Shown here piece by piece: positions 5,809-11,390 of a stretch of DNA of 11,390 nt. The stretch is from QEXZ01 sp034660015 (GTDB lineage: Archaea > Halobacteriota > Syntropharchaeia > Alkanophagales > Methanospirareceae). A program made the translations under genes and the position numbers. The stretch covers positions 1 to 11,390 of the forward strand of contig JAYEII010000046.1 in assembly GCA_034660015.1 (NCBI GenBank). Direction: 5' to 3'. Positions within the stretch are counted from its first letter, which is position 1; every line of letters begins with the position of its first letter. The notes under the pieces are model-generated. The model did no database searches. It worked only from the letters and a program-made list of their open reading frames with translations, and was not told where the DNA came from.

Positions 5809-6933
5809 ATGGATACAATATTTGGGCATAGTCCCGAGGAAATAGGTGTGAATGAAGAAGCAGAGGAAGATTGGTTTGGTGTGCCGAAGATAGCAATCGT
5901 TGGTGTGGGCGGAGCAGGTAACAACTCTATGAACAGGTTAGAGAGCTTAGGTGGGCTGAATGGCGTAGATAGAATAGCTATAAATACCGACAAGCTGCAC
6001 CTGGATTCGATAAGTTGCGAAAAGAAGGTATTGATAGGGAGGTCACTTACCCGGGGGTTAGGAGCCGGAGGGTCCCCAGAAGTAGCGAGGAAAGCAGCGG
6101 AAATAGACAGAAACAAATTAGAAGAGTTGTTGGCAGATAAGAACTTTGTGTTCCTCACTGCGGGAATGGGCGGAGGAACAGGCACAGGGGCTTCACCCGT
6201 TGTTGCAGAGATAGCAAAGGAAGCGGGAGCGATTGTAGTTGCTATGGTCTCGTTCCCGTTTGGGGTGGAGCGGAAAAGGCGAGAAAAGGCAGCAGAAGGG
6301 ATAGAGGAATTGAGAGAAGCAACTGATACGGTTATCGTGTTGGAGAACGACAAATTACTAAAATACGCGGGGAACCTCTCGGTGAATGACGCTTTTAAAA
6401 CGATGGACATGTTGATTGCAAGTACAATACAGGGCATAGCGGGGACGGTAACACAACCTTCCCTGGTTAATATCGACTTTGCCGACCTCAAGGCAGTAAT
6501 GGCAGAAGGCGGTGTCGCGGTGATGCTCGTCGGCGAGACGACAAAAGCGGAGAACAAACCTGAAGCAGTGGTGTCGGATGCGCTCAGCCATCCGCTGCTC
6601 GAAGCGGACTATCGAGGTGCAAAAGGTGCTCTTATACACATCACCGGCGGCTCGGACCTTACAATGATCGAGACAAACGACGTCGTGGAGTTGCTCACCT
6701 ACGACTTGAATCCTGATGCAAACGTGATATGGGGAGCGAGAATAGATAACGATTACGCGGGAAAAGCAAAGGTAACAGCGATAATTACCGGTGTAGAGCC
6801 AACATGGGTATTCGGCGGAAGATATGAAGACCGAAAAGAGGGTACTACAAACCAGAAGGTAAAGAATGTGGGTGTAGGTGCAAGTGCCGGTCGTAGAGGT
6901 GGAATTGGAGATATTATACCAATTATCCACTGA
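5809..6933 (+). CDS. ftsZ: Cell division GTPase FtsZ, FtsZ2 type
   Basis: A 374-residue FtsZ (378 if the ATG at 5797 is used). FtsZ forms GTP-dependent filaments that make the division ring. From the chosen start, the nucleotide loop GVGGAGNN is at about 32-39, AINTDKLHL near 57-65, GLGAGG at 84-89, the signature GGGTGTG at 121-127, and the catalytic synergy loop NIDFADL at 221-227. Blocks such as VAVMLVGET, HPLLEADYRGA and ANVIWGARI follow the pattern of archaeal FtsZ2, the constriction-related paralogue of Haloferax, rather than FtsZ1; this comparison is from memory. The linker after the C-domain is short and ends in a hydrophobic tail, IGDIIPIIH, a plausible docking peptide for a membrane adaptor such as SepF. 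It is divergent from the coiled-coil/PRC-barrel operon; the RNase P RNA gene follows within 50 bases. Confidence 0.96.
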   Translation: MDTIFGHSPEEIGVNEEAEEDWFGVPKIAIVGVGGAGNNSMNRLESLGGLNGVDRIAINTDKLHLDSISCEKKVLIGRSLTRGLGAGGSPEVARKAAEIDRNKLEELLADKNFVFLTAGMGGGTGTGASPVVAEIAKEAGAIVVAMVSFPFGVERKRREKAAEGIEELREATDTVIVLENDKLLKYAGNLSVNDAFKTMDMLIASTIQGIAGTVTQPSLVNIDFADLKAVMAEGGVAVMLVGETTKAENKPEAVVSDALSHPLLEADYRGAKGALIHITGGSDLTMIETNDVVELLTYDLNPDANVIWGARIDNDYAGKAKVTAIITGVEPTWVFGGRYEDRKEGTTNQKVKNVGVGASAGRRGGIGDIIPIIH

Positions 6934-6947
6934 GTAACCGAACAGAA

Positions 6948-6957
6948 AAAATATATT
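6948..6957 (+). promoter_or_regulatory. Putative TATA box of the RNase P RNA gene
   Basis: AAAATATATT is centred about 28 bases before 6980, where the outermost P1 helix of the RNA begins. The spacing fits an archaeal promoter giving the RNA its own transcript, separate from ftsZ. Confidence 0.55.
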
Positions 6958-6979
6958 GCAATAGAACAATCTAAATATA

Positions 6980-7250
6980 GGGGAGAGAGGAAGGGCAGCT
7001 GTCGGTCTTCCTTTGTAAGAAGGCTGAGGAAAGTCCCTCCACCGCGAAAACACGAATGCCGTGAGGGCATAAGGCGAGAGTCTTGGCTATGGTATAGAAA
7101 CGATACCGTGCCATACCAATGCAATGATTCCGTAAGGATGAGGTCGTATGGCCACGGATGGAACGACCAACCTCGTGGGTGCAAGCCTCAAATCAAGAAG
7201 GCGCGCAGATAAATGCTGCCGAAACAGAAGGGGGCTTACTCTCCTCACTC
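6980..7250 (+). ncRNA. rnpB: RNase P RNA
   Basis: This is the catalytic RNA that trims the 5' leader of precursor tRNAs. The first universal core GAGGAAAGTCC is at 7026-7036 and the last core ACAGAAGGGGGCTTAC at 7224-7239. AAGTCCC (7031-7037) pairs with GGGGCTT (7231-7237), with one wobble, as helix P4. The ends pair as helix P1: 6980-6987 GGGGAGAG with 7239-7246 CTCTCCTC (one G-U). A P3-like hairpin (GTCTTC/GAAGGC with one wobble) lies between, and an internal TAGAAACGATACC block and GGGTGCAAGCC match conserved RNase P segments. The length of about 270 bases is within the archaeal range. The exact 3' end is uncertain by a few bases. Open frames through this stretch are not genes. Confidence 0.93.
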
Positions 7251-7282
7251 CTCTGAGTCGCTTACCTACGGAGATAAGAAAA

Positions 7283-7345
7283 AATCACAAGTTCCAAGCA
7301 CCAAAATTCAAACAATACCAAATATCAAAATTTCAAATTTATTTT
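7283..7345 (+). repeat. A-rich CCAAA/CAAAA periodic tract between rnpB and rnz
   Basis: The gap between the two convergent genes is a low-complexity tract in which short C or CC steps separate A/T runs: TTCCAAGCACCAAAATTC, then ATACCAAATATC, then AAAATTTCAAATTT. The other strand reads as TTTGG/ATTTTGG units. It resembles dispersed intergenic arrays seen in some uncultivated genomes (an impression, not a search). Its T-rich end on the plus strand (about 7331-7345) could also act as a terminator for the RNase P RNA. Confidence 0.4.
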
Positions 7346-7363
7346 ACTAATTTAAAATGCCTG

Positions 7364-8287
7364 TCACTGTTTATCCCTGTGCTCAACTTCTACCGTCATT
7401 AACTCTCTTGCAACTGCGGTGTTCTCAAACACACTCCGTGCTTCTTCTTCCAGCTTGCTCGCACCGCCTAAATCCGAATACCTCGCGCTTAGGTGCGTCA
7501 GGATAAGTTTTCTTACGCCCGCTTTCTTCGCAACTTCCGCAGCTTCCGCAGCAGTCGAATGCATGTACTCAATCGCATACCGTTGCGTTTCCTCCGATAA
7601 AGTACCCTCATGTATTAATAAGTCTGCGTCCTTGCTTGCTTCTATCACGCTTTCGCAGGGTCTTGTATCGCCGGTATATACGATTTTCCTGCCCGGTCGC
7701 GGCGGTCCTAAAACCTGCTCCGGTCGTACCTCTTCCCCGTTTACCAAAATGGAATGCCCCGATTGAAGTTTGGAAAATAAAGGACCGGGTGTGATGCCGA
7801 GTTCTATTGCTCTTTCCCGGTTAAATCTCCCTGGTCGCATTGCCTCTTCCAACACGTATCCTATGCTTACTATATTGTGCACCGTTTTTATCGCTCTTAT
7901 CTCATACTTCGGTCTTTTTACCACGTCCCCTGGTTTCAGTTCTATCGCTTTTACTTCAAAACTCCTTCCCGCATAACCCAAAGCCAGAAGATGATACAGG
8001 AATTTATCCACGTGTCTTGGACCGTATATCTCCAGCGGCTCTTTCCTACCCTGCAGCGCCATCGTTTGTAACAGACCTGGAATACCGAGCACGTGGTCGG
8101 CATGGAAATGCGTGATGAAAATGGAGTTTAGCGTCATTCCGGTCTTTGCGCGCATCATCTGCCGCTGCGTGCCTTCTCCGCAGTCAAACAGCATTAGTTC
8201 CCCCTCTCTATTTACCGCTATTGCAGATGGATTCCTGTTCGGCGTTGGTGTCGAGCCACCGGTTCCTAAAAACGTTATTCGCAGCAT
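7364..8287 (-). CDS. rnz: Ribonuclease Z (tRNA 3'-end endonuclease, short form)
   Basis: A 307-residue metallo-beta-lactamase-fold nuclease, the usual length of short-form RNase Z, which cuts precursor tRNAs just after the discriminator base. From the start MLRITFLGTGGSTPT the zinc motif HFHADH is at 60-65. Later metal ligands are seen in HNIVSIGY, TGDTRP, HEGTL and HLSARYS, all family signatures. The region after LKPGDVV and the GPPRPGRK segment are typical too. The open frame extends to a TTG at 8317, but those ten extra residues lie outside the family's N-terminus; the ATG at 8287 is chosen. There is no clear ribosome site before it; a hairpin occupies that place. The gene converges with the RNase P RNA gene, so two tRNA end-processing functions are neighbours, and it is divergent from dapB. 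Confidence 0.95.
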   Translation of the reverse strand: MLRITFLGTGGSTPTPNRNPSAIAVNREGELMLFDCGEGTQRQMMRAKTGMTLNSIFITHFHADHVLGIPGLLQTMALQGRKEPLEIYGPRHVDKFLYHLLALGYAGRSFEVKAIELKPGDVVKRPKYEIRAIKTVHNIVSIGYVLEEAMRPGRFNRERAIELGITPGPLFSKLQSGHSILVNGEEVRPEQVLGPPRPGRKIVYTGDTRPCESVIEASKDADLLIHEGTLSEETQRYAIEYMHSTAAEAAEVAKKAGVRKLILTHLSARYSDLGGASKLEEEARSVFENTAVARELMTVEVEHRDKQ

Positions 8288-8288
8288 A

Positions 8289-8312
8289 AAGCTTTTCTTA
8301 GAAAGAAAGCTT
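8289..8312 (-). promoter_or_regulatory. Hairpin/inverted repeat abutting the rnz start
   Basis: AAGCTTT (8289-8295) pairs with AAAGCTT (8306-8312), continued by three more pairs across a one-base bulge, leaving a 3-base loop. It ends one base before the rnz start codon, where a ribosome site would be expected. Depending on the start of transcription it is either an mRNA hairpin or a DNA operator between rnz and dapB. Confidence 0.35.
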
Positions 8313-8320
8313 ACCAAAAG

Positions 8321-8331
8321 AAATAAATAAA
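8321..8331 (+). promoter_or_regulatory. Putative TATA box for dapB
   Basis: AAATAAATAAA is centred about 28 bases before the dapB ATG and no ribosome site intervenes, consistent with a leaderless message. Read on the other strand the same T-rich stretch could serve rnz, about 40 bases from its ATG. Confidence 0.35.
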
Positions 8332-8353
8332 CAATCAGAATAATGGATTATAC

Positions 8354-9160
8354 ATGGCAATAAAAATAGCGGTTGCGGGAGCAAGAGGTAGAATGGGCGG
8401 TCAGGTGGTGGGGAGCGTTCTGGAAACCGAGAATATGGAACTGGTGGCGGGTTTTGATTCCCGTGGTGTAGGAGAAGAAATAGCACCGGGAACGGGCGTA
8501 AAAATATCGAGTCCCGAAGAACTGGAGCACGTGTTAAACAAGGTCGAGCCGGATGTATTTGTGGATTTCACGAACGCTGCAGCAGCAGTTGAAAACGTCA
8601 AAGTCGCCGCTCGTAACAACCTAAAGCTCGTGGTTGGCACCACGGGATTCTCGGAGGAGCAGTTCAAAGAGATGGAAAACGCTATAAAGGGTCATGTCCC
8701 TGCTATTATTTCCCCTAACTTCTCTATCGGTGTGAACGTCTTCTGGAATTTGATTGCAGATGCGGCACGGCATTTTTTGCCATACCGGTATCATACAGAG
8801 ATTATAGAGATGCACCACTCGCATAAAAAGGACGCTCCAAGCGGGACGGCGGTAAAAGCCGCGGGAATCCTCGCTGATTGCCTCGGAGAAAAAACAGCAT
8901 TTGTCTATGGCAGGCAGGGCATCACGGGGGAGAGAACGGATGAGGAGATAGGGATACATGCGATCCGTGCAGGGGACATCGTTGGCGACCATACGGTATT
9001 GTATGCGGGCAAGGGAGAGCGACTGGAGATAACACATCGTGCACACAGTCGAGAAGCTTTCGCTCTGGGTGCGATAAAAGCTATTGAATGGATTAACAGG
9101 AAAGAGGAAGCGGGGATATACTCGATGGCTGAGATGATGGGGGAATTGGAGAAGGGATAA
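8354..9160 (+). CDS. dapB: 4-Hydroxy-tetrahydrodipicolinate reductase
   Basis: A 268-residue DapB, the NAD(P)H-dependent enzyme that reduces the dihydrodipicolinate-level intermediate to tetrahydrodipicolinate in the diaminopimelate route to lysine. The N-terminal Rossmann loop is AVAGARGRMG at 6-15. D71-F72-T73 and GTTGF (95-99) line the cofactor and substrate site. The catalytic motif HHSHKKDAPSGT is at 154-165, where H154 and K158 align with E. coli H159 and K163. IHAIRAGDIVGDHTV (201-215) is the other family block. The ATG lies about 28 bases after an AT-only element with no ribosome site, suggesting leaderless expression. It heads a closely spaced plus-strand run; the next gene begins 21 bases on. 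Its G+C is clearly higher than that of the next gene (for example 32 and 35 of 60 bases in rows 8401 and 8821). Confidence 0.96.
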   Translation: MAIKIAVAGARGRMGGQVVGSVLETENMELVAGFDSRGVGEEIAPGTGVKISSPEELEHVLNKVEPDVFVDFTNAAAAVENVKVAARNNLKLVVGTTGFSEEQFKEMENAIKGHVPAIISPNFSIGVNVFWNLIADAARHFLPYRYHTEIIEMHHSHKKDAPSGTAVKAAGILADCLGEKTAFVYGRQGITGERTDEEIGIHAIRAGDIVGDHTVLYAGKGERLEITHRAHSREAFALGAIKAIEWINRKEEAGIYSMAEMMGELEKG

Positions 9161-9181
9161 GAGAAAAGGCACTTAAAGAGG

Positions 9182-10651
9182 ATGAAGAAAACGAAAAAGA
9201 GGCTATTCACTCTTGTGGGCGCATTAGCAGTGTGCATAGCGGTATTGGTACTTGCACAGTCAACATTTTTTGCACGAGAAGATAATCATGGTAATGTGAC
9301 TGAATTCAACCGCGCTATAATTGCTGAGGATAAAATGAACAACAGCGGTTTTATACAAGATATCACGCTTAGCCTAGATTACCTTGCAGATGACTTCAAT
9401 AATCTACCAGAAATTCAAGACGGGATTACACAGGATGAGATGGAAGCTGCAGAACGAATTGCCAATCTAATGAGAAGCCCAGACCTTGAAGTTCAGCAGG
9501 GTTTGCAATTGATAGAGGAGTACGGCGTCCCGCCAGAGGAGAAGGGGCATTGGATAGATTTTGAAACACCAGAATACAACACTCAACTGGAAGTTTTGTT
9601 CTGGTTGGCATCCGCAAACAGAATAGATAAAGATTATGAGCGGGTTGCTTTGGCTTTAGCCTTAGATTATGGTTCAGTGGTTACTATCGGTGATGACCAG
9701 GTTGACCAGAGCGTTAAAAAGTATGTTTCTGCCATGTATGATCACATAAAAGCGACTGATGAAATCCTAGAAGAAAAGGAGATTCCTTGGAAAGCTGCTG
9801 ATTATCCGCTCGAAGCGGATATTGGTTTAGTGTGGGGCGCTATGGGTATTTATTATCCGATTCCCCCAGAAAGGGGATTTGTATACGAAGATGGAATTCC
9901 AGTTCATACAAAGAAAACAATATTTTGGTATGATGAATTTCACGACAGACAGATGAATTCAGAGGATTTTGACTGGCTGTTTGTCAATAAAACCCCATTG
10001 GAAGAGATGAGAGACTGGATGTTCAGAAACGGATTTGCTGATTTGAGTGATAAGCCCATACAACGCTCTAATTTCACCATAGGGGAATTAATAACAGTTT
10101 TTAATAGAACAGTCGCTCGGTCATCAGCCGATGAACATTATGGTGATAAAGTAGATATGGTAGCTGGATGTATAACCGCTTACGTTTACGGTTGGGGTCA
10201 AAGCAAAGAAAAACACTTTATTTATCCGATAGAACCACATAAACCACCTGATTTGCCCTCAACTCCTAACATAACAATTGATGGAAAAACTATCCAAACG
10301 GAATGTATAGCCAATCCAGACTGGATGTGGGAATATTTTAAGGAGAATAACTTCTTTATTGGGCATTGTACTGACGATTCTTTTGCAGAAGGTATGCTGC
10401 TGAAAAGCATTAATATCCCATCTGTAATAGGTTCTGCGAAACATCATGCTGTGCCATTATATTATAATCATGACGATATGGTATTAAGGACCGGTCAATG
10501 CTCTATCGTGAGAGATGGAACTATTTATTATCGAGTTCAGAAGGTGCCTTACGATAACTTACATGGCGACATCCACTTTCTATTTGCGATTGGGTCTTCA
10601 GATGGAATGCTGTTTTTGAAAGGCATTCCAATTGAAAATATACTTTCTTAG
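9182..10651 (+). CDS. Exported protein with possible transglutaminase-like cysteine domain
   Basis: A 489-residue protein that I cannot assign firmly. Residues 1-31 are a basic start and one hydrophobic helix (signal peptide or N-terminal anchor, ending near LAQSTFFA). The body has several N-X-S/T sequons, consistent with export. In the C-terminal part, GHCTDDSFAEGMLLKSINIPS (from about 394) followed by HHAVPLYY (421-428) resembles the transglutaminase-like pattern of Cys, a helix ending in a GIP-like turn, then His-Ala; C396 and H422, with D431 or D432, would be the triad. The middle (about 60-330) is helical and Trp/Tyr-rich with no known motif seen. A GAGG touches the ATG directly, so the ribosome site is poor; the gene may be translated by coupling to dapB, 21 bases upstream. 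It is visibly more AT-rich than dapB (18 and 23 G+C of 60 in rows 9901 and 10081), which may mean separate ancestry. Confidence 0.75.
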   Translation: MKKTKKRLFTLVGALAVCIAVLVLAQSTFFAREDNHGNVTEFNRAIIAEDKMNNSGFIQDITLSLDYLADDFNNLPEIQDGITQDEMEAAERIANLMRSPDLEVQQGLQLIEEYGVPPEEKGHWIDFETPEYNTQLEVLFWLASANRIDKDYERVALALALDYGSVVTIGDDQVDQSVKKYVSAMYDHIKATDEILEEKEIPWKAADYPLEADIGLVWGAMGIYYPIPPERGFVYEDGIPVHTKKTIFWYDEFHDRQMNSEDFDWLFVNKTPLEEMRDWMFRNGFADLSDKPIQRSNFTIGELITVFNRTVARSSADEHYGDKVDMVAGCITAYVYGWGQSKEKHFIYPIEPHKPPDLPSTPNITIDGKTIQTECIANPDWMWEYFKENNFFIGHCTDDSFAEGMLLKSINIPSVIGSAKHHAVPLYYNHDDMVLRTGQCSIVRDGTIYYRVQKVPYDNLHGDIHFLFAIGSSDGMLFLKGIPIENILS

Positions 10652-10662
10652 GAAAAATAGAA

Positions 10663-11390
10663 ATGAGCGAAATTTCAAAAAAGGTGAAAGATTTAAGGGC
10701 AGGTAACACGGTTGATTCCACCTTTCTGGTAATGGAGAAGGAACTAAAAGAATTTATCAGAAAAGAAGGATACTACCTGCAGGTGCAATTAGGAGATGGC
10801 TCGGGCAGTATATGGGCGAAGTGCTGGAATAACGCGAAAGAAGTCGCATCTCGGTTCGACCCTGGCGACGTCGTTCGTATAAGGGGCGTGGTGGAAACTT
10901 TCAAAGGTCGTTTACAGTTAATCTTCACGCCAGAAGGGCTTGAAAAAAGTACTGAACCATGCGACATCGCCGAATATCTGCCCGCAACAACGAAAAACAT
11001 AGACCTTCTGGTCGAAGAGCTATTAAAAACAGCGGAGAGTATGGAGAACGAATATCTTAAGCAGCTGGTTTTTTCTTTTCTCCGCGACCCTTCCTTTGTC
11101 AATTCGTTTAAGAGGGCTCCAGCCGCTAAATTTCATCATCATAATTACACCGGCGGGTTGATCGAGCATACGCAATCGGTTGTAGCGATATGCAAAACCA
11201 TCTGCGGGCTGTACCCCGAACTCGACAGTGATTTGTTACTTGCGGGTGCCATCCTGCATGACGTAGGAAAAACAGCGGCGTATGAATATTCGTTTCGGAT
11301 AGACGTAACAGAAGAAGGCGGGCTGATAGACCATGTCGTGCTGGGTTATCGAATGGTGGGGGAAAAAATAAAAGAGATAAAAAGTTTCCC
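10663..11390 (+). CDS. OB-fold plus HD-domain protein, YhaM-like 3'-5' exoribonuclease (cut by window edge)
   Basis: 242 codons are present and the frame is open at the right edge. The first ~95 residues look like an OB-fold nucleic-acid-binding domain: LQVQLGDGSGSIWAKCW (39-55) and GDVVRIRGVVETFKGRLQL (68-86). The HD phosphohydrolase domain follows: FHHHNYTGGLIEHT (157-170), then AGAILHDVGKT (195-204) with the H199-D200 metal pair, then DHVVLGYRMV (223-232) with the next His. This order is that of bacterial YhaM, a 3'-5' exonuclease acting on RNA and single-stranded DNA; the archaeal substrate is not established here. The ATG has AGGA 9 bases upstream and follows the preceding stop by 11 bases, so it is probably co-transcribed with the exported protein and dapB. 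Confidence 0.85.
   Translation, partial: MSEISKKVKDLRAGNTVDSTFLVMEKELKEFIRKEGYYLQVQLGDGSGSIWAKCWNNAKEVASRFDPGDVVRIRGVVETFKGRLQLIFTPEGLEKSTEPCDIAEYLPATTKNIDLLVEELLKTAESMENEYLKQLVFSFLRDPSFVNSFKRAPAAKFHHHNYTGGLIEHTQSVVAICKTICGLYPELDSDLLLAGAILHDVGKTAAYEYSFRIDVTEEGGLIDHVVLGYRMVGEKIKEIKSF

Noticed and set aside
5712..6557. Long minus-strand open frame (281 codons) across ftsZ
   Set aside because: It is antisense to the well-supported FtsZ reading frame; its Ser/Thr/Pro/Ala-rich translation has no domain and arises from ftsZ codon bias.
6358..7053. Minus-strand open frame of 231 codons over the ftsZ end and RNase P RNA
   Set aside because: It overlaps both ftsZ and the conserved RNase P RNA core and has a Cys/Tyr-rich, domain-free translation.
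7148..7402. Plus-strand open frame inside the RNase P RNA gene
   Set aside because: It starts within the structured RNA and runs through the A-rich tract; no ribosome site or protein motif.
8288..8317. Upstream TTG start giving rnz ten extra residues
   Set aside because: The extension lies before the family N-terminus MLRITFLGTGG, is encoded by the hairpin sequence, and uses a weak start codon.
8343..8361. ATG at 8343 just before dapB
   Set aside because: The frame meets a stop after six codons and is not in the dapB frame.
1..11390. CRISPR arrays, tRNA genes, insertion sequences or phage genes
   Set aside because: No regularly spaced repeats, no cloverleaf with a TTCRANN arm, no transposase or integrase motifs and no terminal inverted repeats were seen on either strand.

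Overview
This window is archaeal, most likely a methanogen- or ANME-like euryarchaeon (Halobacteriota); the placement below phylum is an inference. The evidence is a CetZ-type tubulin next to an FtsZ2-type FtsZ, an archaeal tRNA(G26) dimethyltransferase Trm1, an archaeal-looking RNase P RNA, AT-rich TATA elements about 25-30 bases ahead of starts (several genes apparently leaderless), GGAGG/GAGGTGA ribosome sites, and exported proteins rich in N-X-S/T sequons. No tRNA, IS element, phage gene or CRISPR array was found, and no gap between genes is longer than about 200 bases.

Layout. The left edge (1-536, minus) is the N-terminal part of secD, divergent from trm1 (658-1782, plus). A minus-strand block of four genes follows, read from right to left: a coiled-coil protein of unknown function (4713-5609), a PRC-barrel protein with an unrecognised N-terminal domain (3951-4682), cetZ (2704-3855), and an exported, C-terminally membrane-anchored protein (1823-2689) whose ribosome site overlaps the cetZ stop codon. 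Divergent from this block is ftsZ (5809-6933, plus). The RNase P RNA gene follows on the plus strand (about 6980-7250) and converges with rnz (RNase Z, 7364-8287, minus). Divergent from rnz is a plus-strand run of closely spaced genes: dapB, an exported protein with a possible transglutaminase-like C-terminus, and an OB-fold/HD-domain nuclease-like gene that runs off the right edge.

How the genes fit together. The centre looks like a cell-shape and cell-division neighbourhood: two tubulin-superfamily GTPases (CetZ and FtsZ2) within about 3 kb, with a PRC-barrel protein, the fold of the haloarchaeal division factors CdpB1/2, a coiled-coil protein, and a membrane protein translationally coupled to cetZ. 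The membrane protein, the PRC protein's N-terminal domain and the coiled-coil protein are the best candidates for undescribed parts of such a system. A second theme is RNA maturation: Trm1 (tRNA base modification), RNase P RNA (tRNA 5' ends), RNase Z (tRNA 3' ends) and the HD/OB-fold nuclease-like protein.
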